15,946 nt of DNA from an uncultured Acidobacteriota bacterium (GTDB lineage: Bacteria; Acidobacteriota; Terriglobia; Bryobacterales; Bryobacteraceae). Shown here piece after piece: positions 1 to 7,033 of this stretch. Under the pieces are notes generated by a model. It had not been told where the DNA came from. It searched no databases and saw nothing but the letters and a program-made list of their open reading frames with translations. The first letter of the stretch is position 1. Every line of letters starts with the position of its first letter. The stretch is taken from the NCBI GenBank assembly GCA_937952345.1, contig CALFYN010000622.1, forward strand, positions 1 through 15,946. Direction: 5' to 3'. A program made the translations under genes and the position numbers.

Positions 1-1175
1 GGCAGCAAATCCTCTTCCTCTCCCCCGAACCTCCCTACCCACTCAATGGTGGAGGCGCCCTCCGCACCGCATCCCTCCTCCACTACGCCGCCGCCCACGC
101 CGACATCGACCTCATCCTCTTCGCCGTCGATGGAGCCAGCGATCCCGCCGCCTCCATCCCACCCAGCCTCGTCCGCAACACCTTCGCCATCCCCCTTCCC
201 GCCCACTCCAAACATCCCATCCCCCGCATCCTCCGTAATACCAGCCGCCTCCTCCGCGGAGTCCCTCCCCTCCTCGACCGCTTCTCCGGCTGCGAACCCA
301 CTCTCGCCGCATTCCTCCAAAACCGCCGCTACGACGCCGCTATCCTCGAACACTTCTGGTCCGCCCCCTACCACGCCATCCTCAAGGCCCACGCCAGCCG
401 CCTCTACCTCAATCTCCACAACATCGAATCCGAGTGGCACCTCCGCCTCGGCCGTCAATCCTCCTGGCCCGAAAGCCTCGGCCACCAACGCTTCGCCCAT
501 CTCTATCAAACCGCCGAAAGACGCCACCTCCCCCACTTCGACGCCGTCCTCGTCACATCCGCCCGCGAAGCCGGCCTCATGAACGGCTACCGCTCTCTCG
601 TCTACCCCAACGCCATCCCCCAGGCCCAACGCCCCATCGCCCAACCCACCGATTCCATCGTCTTCTCCGGGAACCTCGAATACCACCCCAACCAGCAGGC
701 CGTCGCCTGGTTCGCCCGCCACATCTGGCCCCGGATCCACGCCCGCTTGCCAAACCTCCAATGGCGAATCCTCGGCAAAAACCCCCACGGCATCGCCCCC
801 ATTGTGCAGCACCTCCCCAATGTCCACCTCACCGGACCCGTCCCCCACGCCATCCCCGCCCTCGCCCAATCGAAAATCGCAATTGTTCCTGTACTCTCCG
901 GCAGTGGCACGCGCGTCAAGATCCTCGAAGCCTGGGCCGCCGCTATCCCCGTAATTTCCACCAGCCTGGGAGCCGAAGGTCTCGATGCCACCCCTGGAAC
1001 CCATTACCTCCGTGCCGATACTCCCGAAGAGTTCATCCGCTCCATCACCCATCTCACCGGCAATCCATCCCAAGCCGCGCAACTCGGCGCCGCCGGACGG
1101 TGTATCTATGAGCAGCGCTTCACTTGGGAAGCCGCCTGGAGCCATTTGGTGCGAGAGAAATTCCTCCTCCCCTGA
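1..1175 (+). CDS. GT4-type glycosyltransferase, 5' end cut by window edge
   Basis: The reading frame enters at base 3 and gives 390 residues up to TGA at 1173-1175. The visible protein starts QQILFLSPEPPYPLNGGGAL, which is the usual first beta strand and glycine-rich loop of a GT-B glycosyltransferase, so probably only a few N-terminal residues are missing. The C-terminal half has the nucleotide-sugar half-domain: IVFSGNLEYHPNQ (about residue 218 on), then SGSGTRVKILEAWAAAIPVI near residue 300, the form of the donor-binding E-motif common in GT4 enzymes, followed by TSLGAEGLD. It should move a sugar from a nucleotide donor to a lipid-linked or growing glycan at the cytoplasmic face; donor and acceptor cannot be read. 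It is the first visible gene of a five-gene polysaccharide operon, 23 nt before the next gene. The Ser/Pro/Thr-rich frame at 46-582 is a shadow of its C-rich codons. Confidence 0.88.
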   Translation, partial: QQILFLSPEPPYPLNGGGALRTASLLHYAAAHADIDLILFAVDGASDPAASIPPSLVRNTFAIPLPAHSKHPIPRILRNTSRLLRGVPPLLDRFSGCEPTLAAFLQNRRYDAAILEHFWSAPYHAILKAHASRLYLNLHNIESEWHLRLGRQSSWPESLGHQRFAHLYQTAERRHLPHFDAVLVTSAREAGLMNGYRSLVYPNAIPQAQRPIAQPTDSIVFSGNLEYHPNQQAVAWFARHIWPRIHARLPNLQWRILGKNPHGIAPIVQHLPNVHLTGPVPHAIPALAQSKIAIVPVLSGSGTRVKILEAWAAAIPVISTSLGAEGLDATPGTHYLRADTPEEFIRSITHLTGNPSQAAQLGAAGRCIYEQRFTWEAAWSHLVREKFLLP

Positions 1176-1187
1176 ACGTCTATACTG

Positions 1188-1193
1188 AAAGGA
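1188..1193 (+). promoter_or_regulatory. Ribosome binding site fixing the second glycosyltransferase start
   Basis: AAAGGA lies 5 nt before ATG at 1199. This selects that start over the in-frame ATG at 1124, which lies inside the previous gene and would add 25 residues unlike any glycosyltransferase N-terminus. Confidence 0.6.
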
Positions 1194-1198
1194 CGCGC

Positions 1199-2350
1199 AT
1201 GCGTTTTGCCATCGATGCCCATGCGATAGGGCAGCACCTAACGGGGAATGAAGTCTATATTCGGAGTCTCATGCGCTCCTTCTGCGCATACGAAGACCCT
1301 GCCCGTTTCGTCGCCTACCTCTCCAAGCCCGAAGCCTCCTCCGATATACCCACCGGCATCGCCACCCGCCTCGTCTCCGAAAACCCCTTCACCCGCCTCG
1401 GTTGGGATCTCCCCCTCCACCTGCGCCGCGATCGCCCCGCCCTCCTCCACGTCCAATACACCGCCCCCCTCTTCTGCCCCGTCCCCGTCGTCGCCAGCGT
1501 CCACGATGTCAGCTTCCTCGAACACCCCGCCTTCTTCTCCCGCGCTCGCGTCTTCCAACTACGCCGTACCGTTAGCCGCACCATCCGTTCCGCGGCCCGC
1601 ATTCTCACTGTAAGCGAGTTCTCCCGCCGCTCCATTGAGCGCCACTACCCCGAAGCTGCCGGCAAAACCGCCGTCATTCACAACGCCGTGGCGCCCCACT
1701 TCCGCCCCATGAACCGCTCTCAGGCCCACGACAAAGTGCGCGCCCAATTCGGCTTTTCCCATCCCTTCGTCCTCAACGTCGGCGACCTCCAGCCCCGCAA
1801 AAACCAAACCGGGCTCATTCGCGCCTTCGAAGAACTCATCCGCCACCACCCCCAACTCCCCCACCACCTCGTTCTCGTGGGGCAAAACAAGTGGGCCGCG
1901 CCCATCGTCCGCCACGCCGCCGAAAAGTCCCCGCTCTCCAGCCGCATCCACTTCACCGGCTGGGTCGATGATGCCGCCCTCCGCCTCCTCTACTGCGCCT
2001 GCGATCTCTTCGTTTTCCCCTCCTTCTACGAAGGCTTCGGCATCCCCATCCTCGAAGCCATGGCCTGCGGAGCCCCCGTCGCCTGCTCCTCCACCTCCGC
2101 CATGCCCGAAGTTGCCGACGGCGCCGGCGTATTCTTCGCTCCCGATTCCACTGAGGAAATGACCCGCGCCATGCGCGATACCCTCCTCGATTCCGAACTC
2201 CGCTCCCGCATGGAGCGCCTCGGCCAACAGCGCGCCGCCGCCTTCCACTGGGACCACGCCGCGCTCCAAACCTTGAATGTCTACCGCGATGTCGCCGGCC
2301 TCGATGCCATGCCCAGCCTGGCAGCCAAACCGGCGCGGGCTGCACGATGA
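1199..2350 (+). CDS. GT4-family glycosyltransferase
   Basis: A 383-aa protein starting MRFAIDAHAIGQHLTGNEVY, a typical GT4 N-terminus with the acceptor-site loop. Later features are the VASVHDVSFLEHP segment, TVSEFSRRSI, the inter-domain VLNVGDLQPRKNQTGLIRAF (donor half-domain start, about residue 195), and FYEGFGIPILEAMACGAPV near residue 277. The last carries the complete E-x7-E signature of retaining GT4 enzymes and is followed by SSTSAMPEVADGAGVFF. It should be a cytoplasmic, mannosyltransferase-like retaining transferase acting on a surface glycan; the exact sugar cannot be told. Length is normal for the family. The stop overlaps the next start as ATGA, suggesting translational coupling. 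The start at 1199 is supported by AAAGGA 5 nt upstream. Confidence 0.93.
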   Translation: MRFAIDAHAIGQHLTGNEVYIRSLMRSFCAYEDPARFVAYLSKPEASSDIPTGIATRLVSENPFTRLGWDLPLHLRRDRPALLHVQYTAPLFCPVPVVASVHDVSFLEHPAFFSRARVFQLRRTVSRTIRSAARILTVSEFSRRSIERHYPEAAGKTAVIHNAVAPHFRPMNRSQAHDKVRAQFGFSHPFVLNVGDLQPRKNQTGLIRAFEELIRHHPQLPHHLVLVGQNKWAAPIVRHAAEKSPLSSRIHFTGWVDDAALRLLYCACDLFVFPSFYEGFGIPILEAMACGAPVACSSTSAMPEVADGAGVFFAPDSTEEMTRAMRDTLLDSELRSRMERLGQQRAAAFHWDHAALQTLNVYRDVAGLDAMPSLAAKPARAAR

Positions 2351-3021
2351 AACTTCTTCCATTCTTATTGCTTCTCTCCTCCACCCTCTACTGCGGAGTC
2401 CCCTCCGACGGCGAAACCCTCCACTACACCATCAACTGGCCCAGTGGCCTCAGCCTCGGCGAAGGTACCATCAAAGCCGCCCGCAGCGGCCAAAACTGGA
2501 GCTTCGAACTACAGTTCGACGCCGCCCTCCCCGGCTTCCCCATCGCCGATAAATTCGTCTCCCTTGCCGATCCCGCCCAGTGCTCCCTCGTCTTCGAACG
2601 CGACATCCAGCACGGCAAGCGCCAGTCCAAGGAGAAGATCACCTTCGACCAGGCCGCCGGCACCGCCGTCCGCGAAACCCAGGGCGGTGGCGGCAAAACC
2701 ACTCTCACCACCAGCGCCTGCGCCAAGGATGCGCTCGCCTTCCTCTTCCACCTCCGTTCCGAACTCCACAAGCGGCGCATCCCCCCGCAACAGAACGTCT
2801 ACTACGGCGCCCCCTACAGCATCCGTCTCCAACACAAAGGCACCGAGCGCATCCGCCTCGGCGACACCACCGAGAACGCCGACAAGATCGTCGCCACCAT
2901 CAAAGGCCCCGCCTCCTCGCTCGACATCCTGCTCTACATCGGCAAGGATGAAAACCGCACGCCGCTCCGTGTCAAGATCCCTCTTTCGATGGGCGAGTTC
3001 GCCCTCGAGTTGGTTCGCTGA
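2347..3021 (+). CDS. Secreted DUF3108-family protein
   Basis: A 224-aa protein with a Sec signal peptide: MKLLPFLLLLSSTLYCG is a basic start then an unbroken hydrophobic run. The Cys at 16 follows Tyr, a poor lipobox, so a lipoprotein is unlikely. The start of the mature part, LHYTINWPSGLSLGEGTIKA, matches the opening beta hairpin of DUF3108 proteins, and the rest has the expected alternating strands (KIVATIKGP, LRVKIPLSMGEFALELVR at the end). DUF3108 proteins are periplasmic and have no proven biochemical role that I can name. Here the gene sits between glycosyltransferase genes, overlapping the previous stop by 4 nt and ending 2 nt before the next start, so it is cotranscribed and probably helps make or export the same glycan. 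That role is inferred from context only. Confidence 0.8.
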   Translation: MKLLPFLLLLSSTLYCGVPSDGETLHYTINWPSGLSLGEGTIKAARSGQNWSFELQFDAALPGFPIADKFVSLADPAQCSLVFERDIQHGKRQSKEKITFDQAAGTAVRETQGGGGKTTLTTSACAKDALAFLFHLRSELHKRRIPPQQNVYYGAPYSIRLQHKGTERIRLGDTTENADKIVATIKGPASSLDILLYIGKDENRTPLRVKIPLSMGEFALELVR

Positions 3022-3023
3022 CC

Positions 3024-4997
3024 ATGCGCCTGGCCTTCTTTTCCCCCATGCCGCCCACCAAAAGCGGCATCGCCGATTACTCCGCCGCCCTCGTCCCCGA
3101 ACTCCGCCGCCACCTCACTCTCGACATCATCGAACGCGCCCCCTTCAACCCCGCGCAACACGATCTCCCCCTCTACCAAATCGGCAACAACGAACACCAC
3201 ATCCACGCCTACGAAACCGCCCTCCAACACCCCGGCGTCGCGGTCCTCCACGAGGCCAATCTCCACCACCTCATCTGCGATCTCACCATCCGCCGCAACA
3301 ACTGGGATGCCTACGTCGCCGAAGCCGAATACAACGGCGGCCCCTCCGCCCGCGCCTACGCCGAACGCGTCCGCGGCCTCGAGGCCGGACCCGACTACGA
3401 CGGCCTCCCCATGCTCCGCCGCATCCTCGAAGCCTCCCGCGCCATCATCGTCCACAGCACCTTCGTCGAACAGCAGGTCCGCGCCGCCGGCTTCACCAAA
3501 CCCATCGCCGTCATCCCCCACGGAGCATGGCTCCCCGAATCCGCCGATCGCATGGGCTTCCGCCACCGCCTCGGCCTCGATGAATCCACGCCCTTAATCG
3601 GCGTCTTCGGATTCCTCAAACCCTACAAGCGCATCCGCGAATCCCTCCGTGCCTTCCGCCGCCTCGTCCGCCTCGTCCCCAATGCCAAGATGATCCTCGT
3701 CGGCGAGCCGCACCCCGAATTCCCCCTCGCCTCCCTCATCGCCTCCATGCAACTCGACGAGCATGTGCGCGTCCTCGGCTTCGTCCCCATCGCCGACTTC
3801 GACGGCTACATCGCCGCCTGCGACGTCATCCTCAACCTGCGCTATCCCACCGTCGGCGAATCGAGCGGCACGCTTCTCCGTTCCCTCGGCGCAGGCAAAC
3901 CCGTGCTCGTATCCGACATCGGATCGTTCACCGAGTACCCCAACCACTCCGTCTGGAAAATCCCCGTCGATGCCTCCGAAGAGGATCAGATCTTCGAAGC
4001 CCTCAACACCCTCATCTCCCGCCCCGAGATCGCCCAGACCCTCGGCGCGCAGGCCCGCCACTACGTCGCCACCGCGTGCAGTTGGCCCATCGTCGCCGCC
4101 TCCTACGCCCGCTTCCTCGAAGCCATCCACACCGGCGCCCCCTGGACGCCCATCCAGCCCACACCGCCTCTCCCCGAAGTCCCTGCTCCCAATCCACAGC
4201 CCCCGCAGCCCACACCCCAACAAACCGAAACCTATCTCCGCACCTGGGCTGTTGCCGAAGATGCCGAAGAGTACTTCGACATCCACCTTACTCGCCTTCG
4301 CCGCACCCTCGAAATCACGCCCAAAGGCGCCCCCGAAGACCGCATCCTCGAGATGGGAGCCTACCTCCAGATCACTCCCGCCCTCAAAACCCAGCTCGGC
4401 TACGGCCATGTCCGTGGCTGCTATCTCGGCCCCTTAGGCAAAATCGATCACAAGCGAGTCACCTCCCTCGACGGCGAGGAGTTCGAATGCGACATCGATC
4501 TCTTCAACGCCGAAAAGGACCGTTTCCCTTACCCCAATGAATCCTTCTCCACCGTCCTCTGCTGCGAGTTGATCGAACACCTCAGCGAAGACCCCATGTT
4601 CCTCATGTGCGAAGTGAACCGCATCCTCAAACCCGGCGGCCACCTCGTCCTTACCACCCCCAACATCGGCTCCCTGCGAGCCATCTCCGCCATCCTCCAG
4701 GGCTATCACCCCGGCTTCTTCCCCCAATATCTAAAGCCCTCCGCCAGCGATGAAGCCCGCCACAACCGTGAATACACGCCCAAGGAGGTCATGCTCCTCT
4801 TCCTCGACGCGGGCTTCGAAATGACGCTCCTCGAAACCGGACCCTTCCGCGACCTGCCCCGCCCCGAAAACAACTGGATCGAGCATCTCCTCGCCCGCTA
4901 TCTCCTCCCCACCGATCTCCGCGGAGACGGCATCTACGCCGTCGGCCGCAAAACCGGCCCGGTGAAGCAGCGCTACCCCTCCTGGCTGTATAGTTGA
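3024..4997 (+). CDS. Fused glycosyltransferase-methyltransferase
   Basis: A 657-aa two-domain protein. Residues 1 to about 370 are a GT4-type transferase: MRLAFFSPMPPTKSGIADYS at the N-terminus, FGFLKPYKRIRESLRAFRRL near 195, and GESSGTLLRSLGAGKPVLVS near 285. The first Glu of E-x7-E is kept and the second position is Ser. Residues 373-403 are a proline-rich linker. From about 435 on there is a class I SAM methyltransferase: RILEMGAYLQITPAL (439 on, strand 1 with a degenerate glycine motif), FPYPNESFSTVLCCELIEHL (about 500-520), and VNRILKPGGHLVLTTPN (about 532-548), the usual post-motif III hairpin. The likely role is adding a sugar and methylating the glycan, for example at its end. It starts 2 nt after the DUF3108 gene without a visible Shine-Dalgarno, so it is probably translated by coupling. 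Confidence 0.88.
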   Translation: MRLAFFSPMPPTKSGIADYSAALVPELRRHLTLDIIERAPFNPAQHDLPLYQIGNNEHHIHAYETALQHPGVAVLHEANLHHLICDLTIRRNNWDAYVAEAEYNGGPSARAYAERVRGLEAGPDYDGLPMLRRILEASRAIIVHSTFVEQQVRAAGFTKPIAVIPHGAWLPESADRMGFRHRLGLDESTPLIGVFGFLKPYKRIRESLRAFRRLVRLVPNAKMILVGEPHPEFPLASLIASMQLDEHVRVLGFVPIADFDGYIAACDVILNLRYPTVGESSGTLLRSLGAGKPVLVSDIGSFTEYPNHSVWKIPVDASEEDQIFEALNTLISRPEIAQTLGAQARHYVATACSWPIVAASYARFLEAIHTGAPWTPIQPTPPLPEVPAPNPQPPQPTPQQTETYLRTWAVAEDAEEYFDIHLTRLRRTLEITPKGAPEDRILEMGAYLQITPALKTQLGYGHVRGCYLGPLGKIDHKRVTSLDGEEFECDIDLFNAEKDRFPYPNESFSTVLCCELIEHLSEDPMFLMCEVNRILKPGGHLVLTTPNIGSLRAISAILQGYHPGFFPQYLKPSASDEARHNREYTPKEVMLLFLDAGFEMTLLETGPFRDLPRPENNWIEHLLARYLLPTDLRGDGIYAVGRKTGPVKQRYPSWLYS

Positions 4998-5004
4998 AAA
5001 TTCC

Positions 5005-6177
5005 GTGCAACTCGCCTGCACCATCCCCAACATCACCAGCCATACCTGGCAAGCCGCCGCCACAGCCATCGGCTGGCAGGTCTACGATCCCCAAACCGGC
5101 ATCTTCCTATACGAAGGCGAATGGATCCCCCTCTCCCGCGACATCCCTCCCGGCGACTCCGCCCAACTCGACCTCGATCTTTCCCTCCCCGCCACCGACG
5201 GCCGGTACCGCATCTACGTCTCACCGATTCACCCCCAAACAGGATGGCTGTACACCCAGGGCGAAGAGTTCCTCATCGTCGATGCCGAAGTCGCCAACGG
5301 TGAACCAGCCATCCGCCAAACCCGCCGCACCACGCTTTCCAAACTCCGCCGCGCCAGACTCGTCCCCGCACTCCGCCAGTTCCTCACCGCCCCCTGGAGC
5401 GATCTCTGGCGTCACCGCGACCTCATAGGCTCCATGACCCGCCGCGACATCCTCGCCCGCTACCGAGGCTCCTTTGGCGACACCGCCTGGGCCGTGCTCC
5501 ACCCTCTGCTCCTCATGGCGACGTACTTCTTCGTCTTCGGCGTCGTGCTCCAAAGCCGCTTCGGCAATGACCCCAGCAAGACCGGCTTCGCCCTCTATTT
5601 CCTCGCCGGCATGCTCCCCTGGCTCGCCTTCAGCGAACCCCTCTCCCGAGCCCCCCACCTCATCCCCGAACACCGAAATTTCGTCAAGAAACTGGTATTC
5701 CCCGTCAGCATCCTGCCCATCAACATCACCATCGCCGGAGCCATCACCAGCCTCTTCGCCACCGCCATCTTCTGCATCGCCCTCGCCGCCATCCGCGGCA
5801 CGATCCCCTGGACCGCCACCCTCCTCCCTATCCTCTTCGTTCCCCAACTGCTATTCACCTTCGGACTCTGCTGGTTCCTCGCCGCCCTGGGAGTCTACCT
5901 CCGCGACCTCACCCAGGTGATGACCTTCATCCTCACCCTCTGGTTCTTCCTCACGCCGATCTGCTACCCCGAAACCTCGCTACCCCCATCGCTCATCCCC
6001 ATCCTCGCCCAGAACCCCATGTTCCAAATCGTGCGCGGCTACCGTCTCCTCCTCCTCGAAGGCACACTTCCCGCCCTGCCCATGCTCCTCAAGCTTTGGG
6101 CTCTCGCCATAGCCGTCTTCCTCGCCGGCCACGCCTGGTTCGCCCGCCTCCGCCGCACATTTGCTGACGTCGTGTGA
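5005..6177 (+). CDS. ABC-2 polysaccharide export permease with extra N-terminal domain
   Basis: A 390-aa protein. GTG at 5005 is the only usual start after the in-frame TGA at 4963. It lies 7 nt beyond the previous stop, with no clear Shine-Dalgarno. Residues 1 to about 95 are soluble and beta-rich (AIGWQVYDPQTGIFLYEGEW, then GRYRIYVSPIHPQTGWLYTQ), resembling Ig-like modules found with glycan-export and glycan-modifying proteins. From about 135 the Wzm/TagG-type permease begins with LIGSMTRRDILARYRGSFGD, the cytoplasmic amphipathic helix before the first membrane span. About six hydrophobic spans follow, with LVFPVSILPINITIAGAITS in the middle and the FFLTPICYP loop typical of O-antigen/teichoic-acid permeases near 315-320. 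It should pair with an ATPase to flip an undecaprenyl-linked glycan across the inner membrane. No ATPase gene is visible. Likely last gene of the operon. Confidence 0.9.
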   Translation: MQLACTIPNITSHTWQAAATAIGWQVYDPQTGIFLYEGEWIPLSRDIPPGDSAQLDLDLSLPATDGRYRIYVSPIHPQTGWLYTQGEEFLIVDAEVANGEPAIRQTRRTTLSKLRRARLVPALRQFLTAPWSDLWRHRDLIGSMTRRDILARYRGSFGDTAWAVLHPLLLMATYFFVFGVVLQSRFGNDPSKTGFALYFLAGMLPWLAFSEPLSRAPHLIPEHRNFVKKLVFPVSILPINITIAGAITSLFATAIFCIALAAIRGTIPWTATLLPILFVPQLLFTFGLCWFLAALGVYLRDLTQVMTFILTLWFFLTPICYPETSLPPSLIPILAQNPMFQIVRGYRLLLLEGTLPALPMLLKLWALAIAVFLAGHAWFARLRRTFADVV

Positions 6178-6188
6178 CACCGGTCACA
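6173..6188. promoter_or_regulatory. Perfect CRP-type palindrome (TGTGA-N6-TCACA)
   Basis: TGTGACACCGGTCACA fits the core CRP consensus TGTGA-N6-TCACA at all ten fixed positions; the arms extend to 6 bp (TGTGAC/GTCACA) around ACCG. It overlaps the permease TGA (6175-6177) and lies about 100 bp before the gene at 6289, with an A/T-rich stretch after it. It could be an operator for a CRP/FNR-family regulator of the 6289 gene. The same bases could instead form a small hairpin at the operon end, though what follows is A-rich rather than the T-run of an intrinsic terminator. Confidence 0.4.
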
Positions 6189-6275
6189 AAAATAAAAAAC
6201 TCTATTTCCTTTATTTCCAATCAATCCATCCCTAAATCCCCGAATTCCCGATCTCCTCCATGAGATAACCGGATC

Positions 6276-6280
6276 AGGAG
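6276..6280 (+). promoter_or_regulatory. Ribosome binding site
   Basis: AGGAG lies 8 nt before ATG at 6289, a standard spacing that supports this start. The gap 6178-6288 is otherwise A/T-rich and holds only the palindrome at its left edge; no convincing -35/-10 pair was found. Confidence 0.6.
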
Positions 6281-6288
6281 TCACCCAA

Positions 6289-6954
6289 ATGAATCCCTCT
6301 ACTATCCACGCCGATGCAGCTCGCCGGAATGGCGTTCTCTCGCAGGGCCCTGTCACGGCCGAAGGAAAACAGCGTTCCAGCCAAAACGCGCGCAAGCATA
6401 ATTTCTTCACCAACCTCGCCGTCCTCCCTGGCGAAGACCAGGCCGAGTTCGACGCGCTCCTCGCCGACTTCACCGAAGAGCATCAACCCGCAACCCCCAC
6501 CGAGCGCCGCTACGTCCGCGAAATGGCCGATGCCGAGCTCCGCCTGCGCCGTGTCCGCTACTATGCCGGCCAGACCCAGATCAACGCCATCGATGCCACC
6601 AAACCCTCGGATACGCCCATGGTCGACGCCTTCCAGAAGCTCGCCGAAACCGGCCAGACCCTGCAACTCCTGCTCCGCTACGAGCGCCACTTCCAGCGCC
6701 AGTTCGATTCCGCCCTCAAGGTTCTCCTCGATCTCAAGAAGCGCGGCATCACCGACAAGCGCGAAGAAGCCAAGCGCGCCTCCGACGCTCACCTCAAAGC
6801 CCTCGAACAACTGATCCTCGCCCCTACCCCCGGCGAACTCTACGGCTACAACGACGGTGGCGACGATGACGAGGATGACGACCTCGAAGACAGCGAACCC
6901 ACTCTGCAAAACGAACCCAATCTCAGCCCGCAACACCCCCCCATCAGGCGATAA
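6289..6954 (+). CDS. Hypothetical protein of the repeated 'TGPxTxEGKxRSSQNAxKH' family
   Basis: A 221-aa soluble protein without signal peptide or membrane span. Its N-terminus, QGPVTAEGKQRSSQNARKHN (residues 19-38), matches a motif I recall from a large uncharacterised family present in many copies in Acidobacteria and Planctomycetes, usually written S-T-G-P-K-T-x-E-G-K-x-x-S-x-x-N-A-x-K-H-G. After it come LPGEDQAEFDALLADFTEEH and ERRYVREMADAELRLRRVRY, also standard in the family. The middle is probably helical with Arg/Lys/Glu/Gln-rich heptads (about 100-180). The tail is strongly acidic (about 196-211, DGGDDDEDDDLEDSE type) and ends with LQNEPNLSP, another phrase I associate with these proteins. 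Function is unknown; the basic Asn/His-rich N-terminus with an acidic tail could suit nucleic-acid or protein binding, but this is speculative. Confidence 0.8.
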   Translation: MNPSTIHADAARRNGVLSQGPVTAEGKQRSSQNARKHNFFTNLAVLPGEDQAEFDALLADFTEEHQPATPTERRYVREMADAELRLRRVRYYAGQTQINAIDATKPSDTPMVDAFQKLAETGQTLQLLLRYERHFQRQFDSALKVLLDLKKRGITDKREEAKRASDAHLKALEQLILAPTPGELYGYNDGGDDDEDDDLEDSEPTLQNEPNLSPQHPPIRR

Positions 6955-7016
6955 TTCCGCCTCGCACATCTCCCACAGCCGCGGTTGATCTTTGAAAACT
7001 GAATACCAATTCTTGA

Positions 7017-7033
7017 GGACAGGAGCAGTGTCC
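7017..7033. terminator. Small hairpin between convergent genes
   Basis: GGACA (7017-7021) and TGTCC (7029-7033) form a 5-bp stem with a 7-nt loop, right next to the kinase stop codon (7034-7036 on the minus strand) and 63 nt after the + strand gene ending at 6954. No T-run follows on either strand, so this is a weak candidate for a bidirectional transcription end. The rest of the 79-nt gap (6955-7033) shows nothing else. Confidence 0.25.

Noticed and set aside
46..582. 178-aa open frame rich in Ser, Pro and Thr on the + strand
   Set aside because: It lies in another frame of the first glycosyltransferase gene, whose true frame is open through the same region and encodes a recognisable GT-B N-terminal domain.
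1559..2362. 267-aa Gly/Glu/Ala-rich open frame on the minus strand
   Set aside because: It is antisense to a clear GT4 glycosyltransferase gene and its composition is what C-rich codons give on the opposite strand.
6189..6220. A/T-rich stretch after the palindrome as an intrinsic terminator of the polysaccharide operon
   Set aside because: The hairpin is followed by A residues on the coding strand and not by a T-run, and the opposite strand has no gene ending here.
6991..7005. TTTGAAAACTGAATA, similar to a phrase common in rRNA spacer regions
   Set aside because: It is 15 bases long, with no rRNA or tRNA sequence nearby; taken as chance.
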